A DNA stretch of 11,330 bases from Candidatus Omnitrophota bacterium (GCA_029557025.1 JAKPRU010000347.1:1-11330), one strand, 5' to 3'. Numbered from the stretch's first letter, positions 1 through 7,579 are shown. The notes: generated by a model from the sequence alone, not told the origin. Translations and numbers: made by a program.

Positions 1-743
1 TACACGTATCCCTCGTAGGCATCATCAAAAATGACCACAAGCCATTTGTTTCCCGACGCCGCCAATTCCAGCAGGCTTTTCTTGATCGCCTCCGCCTCGG
101 CGCGCGGCGGAGAGTAACCCGTGGGATTATTGGGAAAGTTGAGGATCAGGATGGCATGATCCTGCCGTCTCCAGACCGAACGAATTGCATCGCACATCCC
201 ATCGATATTGAATCGGTCGGCGCTAAAAAACGGAAACTCGGCCGGTTTGCCTCCCAAGTTGATCTCGATTATATTGTCGTAGTTTTCCCAGCGCTTATCG
301 GGAACCACCACGGGATCTCCCGGGGCGACAAACAATTTCAGGGTATTGTGCAGTCCGCCGGTAATGCCCGGAGTAACTTGGCACTGCCCCAGAATCGGAT
401 CGAGCGACTTGGCTTGCTCGCCCGCCTTTCGGAGAATCCAGTTTCGCCAAGCCGAGCTGAATGCGGGCAGCCCCTTGTCGGGCGCGTAGGGGAAAATCTG
501 CTCAGGGTCCAGGTTCGGAATGTATTTTTTCATCGACGGCAACGCCATCGTGACTTTCTTGTCCCCTCCGGTTCCGAATACCTGTTGGGCTTTCCCTTTG
601 GCGGTGCCGATGGTTCCGTTGATCTCCGCTTCCGCTTTCGCCCGTCCGGACCAATGAAAAATCCCCGCGGGCAGGTGCATGTTCTGCCCCCAGGGCGACA
701 AAAGACTCATCGCACCCACTTTCTCCAATGCTTCGAACTTCAT
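1..743 (-). CDS. PLP-dependent class I/II aminotransferase, N-terminal part (3' end outside window)
   Basis: The frame is open from the ATG at 743 to the left edge, giving 247 residues. It reads as a fold-type I aminotransferase, a cytosolic enzyme that moves an amino group between an amino acid and a 2-oxo acid. Visible marks are the glycine-rich cofactor loop TPGITGG (about 124-130), NFPNNPTGY (about 202-210), whose Asn-Pro-Thr-Gly is the usual PLP-contacting segment, and FDDAYEGYV at the end (about 239-247). That last motif matches the Asp-x-Ala-Tyr signature in which Asp contacts the pyridine nitrogen and Tyr the cofactor hydroxyl. The Schiff-base lysine would lie beyond the edge, so activity cannot be confirmed. 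The start is supported by AGGAGG at 756-751, seven bases before the ATG. The DDAYEGY form resembles the aspartate/aromatic aminotransferase branch, but the substrate cannot be assigned. The gene lies 117 bases downstream of the lipoprotein gene on the same strand. Confidence 0.88.
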   Translation of the reverse strand, partial: MKFEALEKVGAMSLLSPWGQNMHLPAGIFHWSGRAKAEAEINGTIGTAKGKAQQVFGTGGDKKVTMALPSMKKYIPNLDPEQIFPYAPDKGLPAFSSAWRNWILRKAGEQAKSLDPILGQCQVTPGITGGLHNTLKLFVAPGDPVVVPDKRWENYDNIIEINLGGKPAEFPFFSADRFNIDGMCDAIRSVWRRQDHAILILNFPNNPTGYSPPRAEAEAIKKSLLELAASGNKWLVVIFDDAYEGYV

Positions 744-757
744 CTTGGTTCCTCCTT

Positions 758-786
758 CCCGGCATAGTGATCTGGCGGATGCCGGG
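758..786 (-). promoter_or_regulatory. GC-rich inverted repeat in the aminotransferase leader
   Basis: CCCGGCAT at 758-765 and ATGCCGGG at 779-786 form a perfect 8-bp inverted repeat around a 13-base spacer. On the minus strand the hairpin ends one base before the AGGAGG ribosome binding site (756-751) of the aminotransferase. No T-run follows it, so it is not a classical intrinsic terminator. It could block read-through from the lipoprotein gene, modulate translation, or be a dyad operator. The sequence shows only the structure; the role is inferred. Confidence 0.35.
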
Positions 787-860
787 GCAAATCTCTCCTT
801 GCGGAACCACAACGGTAACATTCCGAGAGTTTGTCGTGTAGACAGGTCCCGATGTGACTC

Positions 861-1670
861 TTATTTCAAAAATCGGGTTGTGGTCAGTTCCCAATCGCGA
901 TAGGACGTGCCGAACAGGAAATAAAACTTCTGGCGATAATGGGGCTTGGACTCCGATATCTTGTCTTTCCAGGGACCGTCCGCAACCTCCGAGGCATCCA
1001 CAAAACGCCAATTCACCTGATTCCTTCCGCCCAGCCCGATCGCGTTTGCCAGGGCCGGAGAAAGATCAATTCCGGCGTTGTTCAGGATTCTGCGGGGCTT
1101 TCGCACTCCGCTTCCCTGGTCACCACGATAGATATTCCAGTATTCCCCCTCATGGAGTTCGGCAAACGGACGGGTCTTGCCGGTCGGATCGAAAACATAA
1201 TCCACGTCGTTCACAAACCACGGCCCTACATCCTCCCATTGCCCGAATGCACGATTTCCGGTCGAGACCAACACAACCTCCACCCACCGATTCTTGCAGG
1301 GACCATACCCATTGAACCCCGGAACCCGGTCATTAAACGGCAAAGCCAGGTAATACGGGTTTTCATCGAGGGCATCCGAGTCGTTCCAGGCAGTCTGCGG
1401 AGTGGGATACTCTGCAATATCGAAATAGGTCGCCGTGATATTCTTATGCCAAGCCTCTGACGACGCCGACAGGTCCGGGGATTGCTCACTTTCCCGAGCC
1501 GGAACTGGGGTGGCTTCTCCTTTTCGCGACGTCGATTCCACCTGTTCGGAAGAGGTCCGTTTATGAGACAGATTGAAAACTGAACCCAGCTCTGACTCTA
1601 CACAGGAAAAAACGCAAAACAAAACAAGAACCGACAGCAAAAAAGAAAAGGGGTGGTTTCGCCGAACCAT
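861..1670 (-). CDS. putative lipoprotein with RlpA-like double-psi beta-barrel domain
   Basis: This is a 269-residue protein. The start at the ATG at 1670 is preferred because GGAGAG lies five bases upstream and because it puts a signal peptide at the N-terminus: two Arg, a hydrophobic core over about residues 8-21, then Val-Phe-Ser-Cys with Cys23 as the likely lipidated residue. A Ser/Glu/Thr-rich linker (about 24-72) follows. The rest (about 77-249) has the signature of RlpA-like double-psi beta-barrels: [25 protein letters not shown] and [16 protein letters not shown], then VNWRFV. In RlpA-family proteins the Asp of the DLSPA segment is tied to peptidoglycan lytic activity. Whether this protein cleaves glycan strands or only binds them is not visible. 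It is probably anchored in the envelope facing the periplasm. It is transcribed divergently from clpB. A GTG at 1709 would add 13 residues ahead of the signal peptide and has no reason to be used. Confidence 0.78.
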   Translation of the reverse strand: MVRRNHPFSFLLSVLVLFCVFSCVESELGSVFNLSHKRTSSEQVESTSRKGEATPVPARESEQSPDLSASSEAWHKNITATYFDIAEYPTPQTAWNDSDALDENPYYLALPFNDRVPGFNGYGPCKNRWVEVVLVSTGNRAFGQWEDVGPWFVNDVDYVFDPTGKTRPFAELHEGEYWNIYRGDQGSGVRKPRRILNNAGIDLSPALANAIGLGGRNQVNWRFVDASEVADGPWKDKISESKPHYRQKFYFLFGTSYRDWELTTTRFLK

Positions 1671-1815
1671 AATTTCTCTCCGCGAATCGCATCTGTGCAA
1701 AAATGGCACACCTTTTTTGCCCTCTCCTGCACAACTGCTTGGTTTTTTGCTATCTATAGCATGGCATATCTCTTGCTCAAGTTTGACCTGTGACTACGTA
1801 GGAGGTCAAGACAAG
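1671..1815. promoter_or_regulatory. divergent intergenic region between lipoprotein gene and clpB
   Basis: The start codons of two divergent genes are 145 bases apart, so promoters for both must lie here. I find no convincing sigma-70 pair of boxes. There is also no CIRCE element (TTAGCACTC-N9-GAGTGCTAA), the HrcA operator often found before heat-shock genes. Small dyads are present: GCTAT-CT-ATAGC at 1749-1760 and the 8-base palindrome CTACGTAG at 1794-1801. Assigning either to a regulator would be a guess. Confidence 0.45.
1783..1809 (+). promoter_or_regulatory. hairpin overlapping the clpB ribosome binding site (candidate RNA thermometer)
   Basis: TTGACCT at 1783-1789 is exactly complementary to AGGTCAA at 1803-1809, with a 13-base loop. 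The right arm takes in the 3' half of the ribosome binding site GGAGGT (1801-1806), which lies 10 bases before the ATG at 1816. A second short complementarity, TCTTG (1771-1775) with CAAGA (1812-1816), could lengthen the structure to the start codon across an uneven internal loop. Known heat-shock RNA thermometers work by pairing the ribosome binding site in a stem of modest stability that melts on warming. The pairing is seen in the sequence; its use as a thermometer is inference. Confidence 0.35.
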
Positions 1816-4434
1816 ATGAGATTAGACACATTAACCTTAAAATCGCAAGAAGCCCTTCGGGACGCCCAACAGCTCGCCGAGGAGCATCACCATCAGGAAA
1901 TCACCTGCGAACACCTTCTTCTTGCGCTGTTGGGACAAGAGGAGGGAATTGTTCCATCCTTGCTGAAAAAGATCGGAGTGGATATCGCCCAGCTCGCAAG
2001 AGCCTTGTCGGAAGATTTGGCCAAACGGGCAAAAATTTACGGTGACGGGAGTGTGCAGGCGTCCCTTTCCCGAAGCGCCGTCGCCGCAATCAACGCCGCC
2101 GAAAAGGAAGCCGCTCGACTGGGAGACCAGTATGTCAGCACCGAACATCTGCTTCTGGGTATCGTCCAACAGACCAAAACCCCAGCCGCGCAGCGACTGG
2201 CTTCAGCCGGTATCACCAGCCGGGCCATTTATGATGCCTTAAAATCCTACCGGGGCAATCAGCGCGTCTCCTCCCAGGAACCGGAGTCCACCTATAACGC
2301 CCTGGATCGCTATGCGGTCGATCTGGTGGCGCTGGCACGGCAGGGAAAACTCGACCCCGTGATCGGGCGCGATGATGAAATCCGCCGCCTGATGCAGGTT
2401 CTCTCGCGACGCACCAAGAACAATCCGGTTCTGATCGGCGACCCCGGCGTTGGCAAGACAGCCCTCGTGGAAGGTCTTGCGCAGCGGATTGCCGATGGAG
2501 ACGTGCCGGAATCCCTCAAGAACCGTAGGCTTCTCGCCCTGGATATGGGGCAACTTGTGGCCGGCGCGAAATATCGCGGCGAGTTTGAGGAACGCATGAA
2601 AGCCGTCATGAACGAAATCCGCGCAGCGGAAGGCGAGATTATCCTATTCCTGGATGAGCTCCACACCGTGGTCGGCGCGGGCGCGGCGGAGGGTTCTGTC
2701 GATGCCTCCAATTTGCTCAAACCCGCCTTGGCTAGGGGCGAACTTCGCTGCATCGGCGCAACCACACTCAACGAATATCGAAAATACATCGAAAAAGACG
2801 CCGCCCTGGAACGACGATTCCAGCCGATTTATGTCGGCGAACCGACAGTGGAAGATACCATCGCCATTCTGCGCGGCCTGAAAGAGAAATACGAAGTTCA
2901 TCACGGTGTTCGCATCACCGATTCCGCCCTGGTCGCCGCCGCCACACTCTCCCACCGCTACATCACCGATCGTTTCCTGCCGGATAAGGCCATCGACCTG
3001 GTCGATGAAGCGGCCTCACGGCTCCGTATCGAAATCGACAGTATGCCGACCGAACTGGACGAAATCACCCGCCGCATTCGCCAGATGGAAATCGAACGCC
3101 AGGCGCTCAAAAAGGAAAAAGACGATATCTCGAAAAAACGCCTGGCCGATCTGGAAAAAAACCTCGCCGATTTGCGGGAAGAGGAAAAGGCCCTGCGGGC
3201 ACACTGGGAGAACGAAAAGAAAGCCATTCATCGTATCCAGGAACTCAAAGAACGAATCGAACAGACTCACCTGGAAGAGCAGTCCGCAGAACGTCGCGGC
3301 GATCTCTCACGAGTCGCCGAACTGCGGTATGGCGTGATTGTCGGCCTGCAGAAGGAACTGGCCGCCGAACAGGAGCGACTCAAGGAGCTCCAGAAAACCC
3401 GCAAGATGCTTAAAGAGGAAGTGGACGAGGAAGACATTGCGGGAGTTGTCTCTCGTTGGACCGGCATTCCGGTACAACGCATGATGGAAGGCGAAATAGA
3501 AAAAATGCGCCATATCGAGGAGAGCCTGCGCAGCCGCGTCGTCGGTCAGGACACTGCGATCCGGCTGGTGTCCGAGGCGGTTCGGCGATCCCGCGCGGGC
3601 CTCTCGGACCCGTCACGCCCCATCGGCTCTTTCCTGTTTCTCGGACCAACCGGAGTCGGAAAAACCGAACTGGCACGATCATTGGCTTGGTTCCTGTTCG
3701 ATGATGAAACCCATATCGTTCGTATCGATATGAGCGAATACACCGAGCGGCACACCGTCTCCCGCCTTGTGGGAGCGCCGCCGGGATATGTCGGATACGA
3801 GGAAGGCGGTCAATTGACAGAGGCTGTTCGACGGCGGCCTTATTCGGTCGTCCTTCTCGATGAGATCGAAAAGGCGCACCCGGAGGTTCACTCCATCCTG
3901 CTTCAACTGCTGGATGACGGGCGACTGACTGACGGCAAGGGGCGCACGGTCGATTTCAAAAACACCGTCGTGATTATGACCTCGAATATCGGCAGCGAAT
4001 TCTATCAAAACGGTGACCCTGGAAACCCCTCCGACTATGAGCAGATCGAAAAACAAGTCCGGGAGGCTGTGAAACTCCACTTCCGTCCGGAATTGCTGAA
4101 CCGGATTGATGAAATCGTCGTGTTCCAGTCTCTGGGCATGGAGGAGATTGAACAGATTGTAGACTTGCAGATTCAACGCCTGAATCAACGCTTGGCGAGT
4201 CGCCGGCTGAAAGTGGTTTTGGATCGCGAGGCGCGGATGGAGCTGGCGAAAATCGGTTTCGATCCCGTCTACGGAGCGCGCCCGTTACAGCGCACCATCC
4301 GCCGCATGGTCGAAACCCCGTTAGCCGAGGCGCTTATGGAAAACCGATTCGGGCCGGATAGTGTAATCGAGGTTACATTCGAGGGGGGCAAGTTTCAGTT
4401 GAGAAAGAGGGAGGAGGAGGGAGTGGCGGTGTGA
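1816..4434 (+). CDS. clpB: ATP-dependent chaperone ClpB (Hsp100 disaggregase)
   Basis: This is an 872-residue protein, close to the usual ClpB length of about 860. ClpB is a cytosolic hexameric AAA+ machine that, with DnaK, pulls polypeptides out of heat-induced aggregates. Residues 1-145 are the paired Clp N-terminal repeats, starting with the family-typical [17 protein letters not shown]1 has Walker A GDPGVGKT (208-215), pore-loop Tyr253 in KYRGEFEER, and Walker B Asp280/Glu281. A long Arg/Lys/Glu-rich coiled-coil middle domain (about 400-530) separates it from NBD2. This middle domain is what marks it as ClpB rather than ClpA or ClpC. NBD2 has Walker A GPTGVGKT (610-617), pore-loop GYVGY (657-661), Walker B Asp682/Glu683 and sensor MTSNIGS. 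All catalytic residues are intact. The start at 1816 is set by GGAGGT ten bases upstream and by the family N-terminus; the open frame extends further 5' but overlaps the divergent gene. No protease partner is adjacent. Confidence 0.97.
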   Translation: MRLDTLTLKSQEALRDAQQLAEEHHHQEITCEHLLLALLGQEEGIVPSLLKKIGVDIAQLARALSEDLAKRAKIYGDGSVQASLSRSAVAAINAAEKEAARLGDQYVSTEHLLLGIVQQTKTPAAQRLASAGITSRAIYDALKSYRGNQRVSSQEPESTYNALDRYAVDLVALARQGKLDPVIGRDDEIRRLMQVLSRRTKNNPVLIGDPGVGKTALVEGLAQRIADGDVPESLKNRRLLALDMGQLVAGAKYRGEFEERMKAVMNEIRAAEGEIILFLDELHTVVGAGAAEGSVDASNLLKPALARGELRCIGATTLNEYRKYIEKDAALERRFQPIYVGEPTVEDTIAILRGLKEKYEVHHGVRITDSALVAAATLSHRYITDRFLPDKAIDLVDEAASRLRIEIDSMPTELDEITRRIRQMEIERQALKKEKDDISKKRLADLEKNLADLREEEKALRAHWENEKKAIHRIQELKERIEQTHLEEQSAERRGDLSRVAELRYGVIVGLQKELAAEQERLKELQKTRKMLKEEVDEEDIAGVVSRWTGIPVQRMMEGEIEKMRHIEESLRSRVVGQDTAIRLVSEAVRRSRAGLSDPSRPIGSFLFLGPTGVGKTELARSLAWFLFDDETHIVRIDMSEYTERHTVSRLVGAPPGYVGYEEGGQLTEAVRRRPYSVVLLDEIEKAHPEVHSILLQLLDDGRLTDGKGRTVDFKNTVVIMTSNIGSEFYQNGDPGNPSDYEQIEKQVREAVKLHFRPELLNRIDEIVVFQSLGMEEIEQIVDLQIQRLNQRLASRRLKVVLDREARMELAKIGFDPVYGARPLQRTIRRMVETPLAEALMENRFGPDSVIEVTFEGGKFQLRKREEEGVAV

Positions 4435-4538
4435 GAAATGCGGGGAATTCGTTTGTGACGGGATTCTGCCTGTCCGGTCGTTAGGACGCAACGACAAGGT
4501 CGCCTTAATCCTGTCTGCGGCCCGGCTCACTGCCAGGA
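4435..4538. other. convergent gap between clpB and gltX with a weak hairpin
   Basis: These 104 bases separate two genes that end toward each other, so transcripts from both sides should stop here. The only dyad I can support is GTCGTT at 4477-4482 with AACGAC at 4490-4495 (six pairs, seven-base loop). It lacks a following T-run on either strand, so it is a poor intrinsic terminator. Rho-dependent ending is possible. No small open frame with a ribosome binding site is seen. Confidence 0.3.
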
Positions 4539-5960
4539 CTACCTTATTCCCGCCATCGCCGCCTCCAACCGCCGCCGAACTCGCTCCTTACCGAGCAGGA
4601 TCAGTACCCGGTCTATCGGTGGGCTGACCGTGGTGCCCGTAAGCGCCACACGGATCGGTTGAACGAGATCCTTCATCTTTAACTGATACTTTTCCATGAT
4701 AGCCGTTAAACAATCCATCCATTCCTGTTCCGTCGGCTCGCCGGCCGATGAAGCGACGAAATTCAACACGTCGCGGATCGGCTCTCGAATGGCCTCCGTC
4801 AAGAATCTCTTCCCCGCCTTCTCCTCGATTTCGACCTCTTCGACCAAACAGAATCGGCATTTGTCGAGCATCTCACTCAGGGTCCGCGCACGTTCCTTGA
4901 CCGACTCGATCAGGTAATTCCTCCAGTCCGGCAGATGGGAAAAAAGGGACTCGTTGACGGAATAAGATGTGAACTCCAGCAGGTACTCCGAAAAATAGCG
5001 AAATAGTTTTTCGTTGTCACAGGCCCGGATATGTTCACCGGCCAGCCAATCGAATTTCTTGGGATCGAACGCCGCGGGCGCCGCTTGCACACCCTCCAGC
5101 GAGAACTTCTCGATCAACTCCTGCCGTGTGAAATACTCCTGATCGCCGTATCCCCAGCCCAGACGCGCCATGTAGTTCACCACGGCATCCGGCAGGTAGC
5201 CTTCCCGTTTGTATTCCAGAACGGCTTTGGCTCCTCGACGTTTCGCCAGAGGTTTCCGGTCGGGAGCCAGCACTAGAGGCAAATGCGCGAATTCCGGAAC
5301 TGCATATCCAAGCGCCCGATACAGAACAATCTGCGGAATGGTGTTCGTTAAATGCCCATCCCCCCGGATGACATGCGTAATCTCCATATCGTGATCATCG
5401 ACTACCACTGCGAAATTATATACCGGGCTTTTATTGGTTCGCACGATAATAATATCGTCCACCTCGGCATTGTGAACGGAGATATCCCCCTTAATCAGGT
5501 CATGAAATGATGTCTCGCCCTCTCGGGGGGATTTCAGACGAACACAGAACGGAGTCCCGTCATCCGGGTAGTTCTTTTCCCGACAGGTCCCGTCGTATTT
5601 ACGGCTGCGCCCGGCGGCTTCTGCCGCATGGCGCTTGAGTTCCAGTTCGTCCGGCGTGCAGCGGCAGCGATACGCATGGCCTTCTGCCAGAAGACGGTTC
5701 GCCTCCGCTAAATGGCGTTCCTGATGCCCGCTTTGCCGGGCCATATCGCCGTCCCATTCCAGGCCGAGCCAGTTCAGGGTCTCCAAAATAACCCGCTCAT
5801 TCTCCGGCGTAGAGGTCTCTTCGTCGGTATCTTCAATGCGCAATAAGAATCTACCGCCCTGATTCCGGGCGAACAAGTAGTTAAACAGCGCCGTCCGCAC
5901 ATTCCCGACATGGAGAAATCCCGACGGACTCGGGGCAAATCGAACACAAACCTGACTCAT
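4539..5960 (-). CDS. gltX: glutamyl-tRNA synthetase
   Basis: The 473 residues match the usual length of bacterial GluRS, the cytosolic class I enzyme that charges tRNA-Glu with glutamate. The HIGH-type signature is HVGN (17-20) within PSPSGFLHVGNVRTALFN. The KMSKS-type loop reads KPLAKRRGAK (236-245), with Ala where the family usually has Ser (KLSKR). A zinc-knuckle pattern is present with Cys99, Cys101, Tyr122 and Cys126. Other family marks are RIEDTD (41-46), HVIRGDGHLTNT (196-207) and the anticodon-binding C-terminal region ending in VALTGTTVSPPIDRVLILLG. The ATG at 5960 is preceded by AAAGGA at a good distance. The gene begins only 15 bases after the stop of the small upstream frame, so the two may share a transcript. 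Whether it is discriminating or also charges tRNA-Gln cannot be decided here. Confidence 0.96.
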   Translation of the reverse strand: MSQVCVRFAPSPSGFLHVGNVRTALFNYLFARNQGGRFLLRIEDTDEETSTPENERVILETLNWLGLEWDGDMARQSGHQERHLAEANRLLAEGHAYRCRCTPDELELKRHAAEAAGRSRKYDGTCREKNYPDDGTPFCVRLKSPREGETSFHDLIKGDISVHNAEVDDIIIVRTNKSPVYNFAVVVDDHDMEITHVIRGDGHLTNTIPQIVLYRALGYAVPEFAHLPLVLAPDRKPLAKRRGAKAVLEYKREGYLPDAVVNYMARLGWGYGDQEYFTRQELIEKFSLEGVQAAPAAFDPKKFDWLAGEHIRACDNEKLFRYFSEYLLEFTSYSVNESLFSHLPDWRNYLIESVKERARTLSEMLDKCRFCLVEEVEIEEKAGKRFLTEAIREPIRDVLNFVASSAGEPTEQEWMDCLTAIMEKYQLKMKDLVQPIRVALTGTTVSPPIDRVLILLGKERVRRRLEAAMAGIR

Positions 5961-5975
5961 GGATCGTCCTTTCTA

Positions 5976-6272
5976 TTATGCATACACGCGAATTTCGTAT
6001 ATCCGAGCTCCCTGCGTCTTGTCCGGCGGTTCGCAGGTCAGTCGAATCAAAGAAGCCGCAACCGGATCGAGTTTCAGTACCACTTTCCGTTGGGAGTTGT
6101 TCTTTACTTCCTTTACAACACGCCATTCATCGGGACCGAATGCCTCCAACCGGAAATTCCGAACGGTTTCCGGTTGGACTCCCCAGATAAATTTCCGGTT
6201 GAACGACAGACTCCCGGACAGGGCAAGCGGCCGATTTGGAATCTCGTGCGTGGCTTTCCGAAGAGGACACAT
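5976..6272 (-). CDS. small protein resembling the C-terminal half of an F5/8 type C (discoidin-like) domain; probably truncated
   Basis: The frame has 98 codons from the ATG at 6272 with GAAGGAAG directly upstream. Past an unremarkable N-terminus, the pattern is that of the last strands of a galactose-binding-like jelly roll: SLSFNRKFIWGV, VRNFRLEAFGPDEW, RKVVLKLDPVAASLIRLT and, at the end, ARIYEIRVYA. Such domains sit at the C-termini of secreted sugar-active or cell-surface proteins. A complete domain is about 130-150 residues, so the first strands are missing. An in-frame stop lies just upstream of the ATG, and neither other minus-strand frame supplies the missing half. There is no signal peptide. 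I read this as the 3' remnant of a larger gene, although a short expressed protein is possible. The start of gltX follows 15 bases after the stop. A strong nucleotide-level repeat lies inside the frame (6145-6201). Confidence 0.5.
   Translation of the reverse strand: MCPLRKATHEIPNRPLALSGSLSFNRKFIWGVQPETVRNFRLEAFGPDEWRVVKEVKNNSQRKVVLKLDPVAASLIRLTCEPPDKTQGARIYEIRVYA
6145..6201 (-). repeat. three-copy 10-mer forming two mutually exclusive 12-bp stems upstream of gltX
   Basis: The 10-mer TTTCCGGTTG occurs at 6167-6176 and 6192-6201 and in reverse complement (CAACCGGAAA) at 6147-6156. With flanks, TCCAACCGGAAA (6145-6156) pairs perfectly over 12 bases with TTTCCGGTTGGA (6167-6178). CAACCGGAAATT (6147-6158) pairs perfectly over 12 bases with AATTTCCGGTTG (6190-6201). 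The two stems share the 6147-6156 arm, so only one can form at a time. On the minus transcript the proximal stem has a CCGUUCGG-containing loop. The copies are read in different codon phases, so the similarity is not explained by repeated peptide. The element lies about 185 bases before the gltX start, inside the small upstream frame. No T-run follows, and no T-box antiterminator motif was seen. Function is unknown. Confidence 0.5.
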
Positions 6273-6471
6273 CTTCCTTCCTTATTGATCTCGGATTTGT
6301 CAATCTCGCCTATGACATTAACCTCATCTTCCTGTCCGGTGCAATCCACGCCGGTCAATCTGTCGGCCGGAATCCGGCTTCTCCCTTTTCCGAACAGGAC
6401 GGCACAGATACGATTTCTTCCAAGAAATCCCGCGTCCGGACGGGAACAATGTCCTGCAAGGAGCGCTTACA
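6273..6471. other. non-coding region before the deoxyhypusine-synthase-like gene, with CCGG-centred palindromes
   Basis: About 200 bases separate two divergent frames; taken with the doubtful small frame, roughly 510 bases (5961-6471) lack a certain gene. It contains the 13-base near-perfect palindrome GCCGGA-A-TCCGGC (6366-6378), and TCCCG/CGGGA arms (6428-6432 and 6441-6445) around CGTCCGGACG (6433-6442), itself a 10-base palindrome. These could be binding sites for a dimeric regulator of the gene at 6472. I could not place a confident promoter. The frames on both strands here look random. Confidence 0.35.
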
Positions 6472-7578
6472 ATGCCTTTTCCGCAATTCGATCGCCGACG
6501 TGTCAAATTCCTTCCCCTGTCTGCACGCAAGAATAAACAACAAATCGCCAAAATGGCCATCGACCCTGACAGCACACCAACTCCCCTCCCCGGGGATGGG
6601 GAACGTCAATTGGACGAAGTGGCCGAACGGGTGAAAACTGCTCGGGCCAATGGGAAACCCGTGATGCTGGTTTTCGGCGCGCACTCCATCAAAAACTGCC
6701 TCGGGCCGCTGTTCATTCGCATGATGGAAGAGAAATGGGTGACCCACCTGGCGACAAATGGGGCAGGTATTATTCACGACTGGGAGTTTTCGTTCCAGGG
6801 AGAGAGCAGCGAGGATGTTCGGGCGAATGTGGACCGGGGCCAGTTTGGAAACTGGATCGAGACAGGAACCTACTTGAACTTGGCTTTTGTTGTCGGGGCA
6901 TACCGGGAGTTGGGATACGGGGAGTCGGTCGGCCGGATGGTGCAGGAGGAGTGTCTGGAGTTCCCCGCAATGAAAGAACTGCGGGAGATCATCGCGGAGG
7001 GGGCAAAGGCAGAGACCATCTCGGAAACCGTTGCTGCCGCGGCGGACCTTCTATGGACCATGCAGCAGTTCGACATCCCGGAAGGCCGGATGAACATCGC
7101 GCATCCGTTCAAGCAGTATGGAGTCCAGGCGGCTGCGTATCGTCTCCAGGTCCCATTCACCGGCCATCCGATGATCGGGCACGACATTATCTACAACAGT
7201 CCTTACAACCACGGCGGCGCATTGGGCCGCTGCGCGGTGAGGGATTTCCTCATCTATGCACACAGTGTCGAGCAACTGGATGGCGGTGTGTATCTCTCCA
7301 TCGGGTCTGCGGTCATGTCGCCCATGATTTTTGAGAAATCTCTTTCCATCAGCCAGAACGTACACTTGCAGAAGGGCAGCAAAATTACAAATCACCTGAT
7401 GGTAGTCGTGGATTTGCAGGTTGCCCCGTGGGACTGGAGCCAGGGCGAACCGCCCATGGATAATCCCGCGTACTACCTGCGCTACTGCAAAACATTCAAT
7501 CGCATGGGCGGGACACTGAAATATATCACCGCCGACAATCGCGATTTTCTGCTGGGGCTGTACAGCCGATTACGGTAG
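6472..7578 (+). CDS. deoxyhypusine-synthase-like protein of unknown substrate
   Basis: This is a 368-residue soluble protein without signal peptide or membrane segment. The start at 6472 is well supported by AAGGAG eight bases upstream. Residues about 63-110 (MLVFGAHSIKNCLGPLFIRM, THLATNGAGIIHD) resemble the part of deoxyhypusine synthase that forms the NAD-binding Rossmann-like core, where an (I)SSG-type loop is followed by a D-x-L-x-T-x-GA strand. A His-rich conserved-looking stretch follows, FTGHPMIGHDIIYNSPYNHGG (229-249). Then come LDGGVYLSIGSAVMSPMIFE (269-288) and WDWSQGEPPMDNPAYYLRYC (320-339). True deoxyhypusine synthase modifies eukaryotic and archaeal IF5A, which bacteria lack, so the substrate must differ; a polyamine- or amine-transfer reaction is only a guess. 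I cannot identify a counterpart of the catalytic lysine. The gene is convergent with hypD and has no obvious partner besides the small frame that follows. Confidence 0.62.
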   Translation: MPFPQFDRRRVKFLPLSARKNKQQIAKMAIDPDSTPTPLPGDGERQLDEVAERVKTARANGKPVMLVFGAHSIKNCLGPLFIRMMEEKWVTHLATNGAGIIHDWEFSFQGESSEDVRANVDRGQFGNWIETGTYLNLAFVVGAYRELGYGESVGRMVQEECLEFPAMKELREIIAEGAKAETISETVAAAADLLWTMQQFDIPEGRMNIAHPFKQYGVQAAAYRLQVPFTGHPMIGHDIIYNSPYNHGGALGRCAVRDFLIYAHSVEQLDGGVYLSIGSAVMSPMIFEKSLSISQNVHLQKGSKITNHLMVVVDLQVAPWDWSQGEPPMDNPAYYLRYCKTFNRMGGTLKYITADNRDFLLGLYSRLR

Positions 7579-7579
7579 A

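Noticed and set aside
1573..1815. 81-codon N-terminal extension of the clpB frame
   Set aside because: It overlaps the start of the divergent lipoprotein gene. The ribosome binding site at 1801-1806 and the family-typical N-terminus fix the start at 1816.
3156..3162. A AAA AAC slippery heptamer in zero frame within clpB
   Set aside because: It lies in an Lys/Glu/Asn-rich coiled-coil segment where A-runs are expected, and ClpB is full length without any shift. I see no reason to invoke frameshifting.
6145..6178. T-box riboswitch controlling gltX
   Set aside because: The location suits it, but I find no antiterminator consensus or specifier-loop arrangement and no following T-run.
6236..6634. 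Plus-strand 132-codon frame with DTSSFLIDLG, superficially like the start of a discoidin domain
   Set aside because: It is on the opposite strand from the discoidin-like tail, overlaps the well-supported start at 6472, and becomes compositionally random after a few residues.
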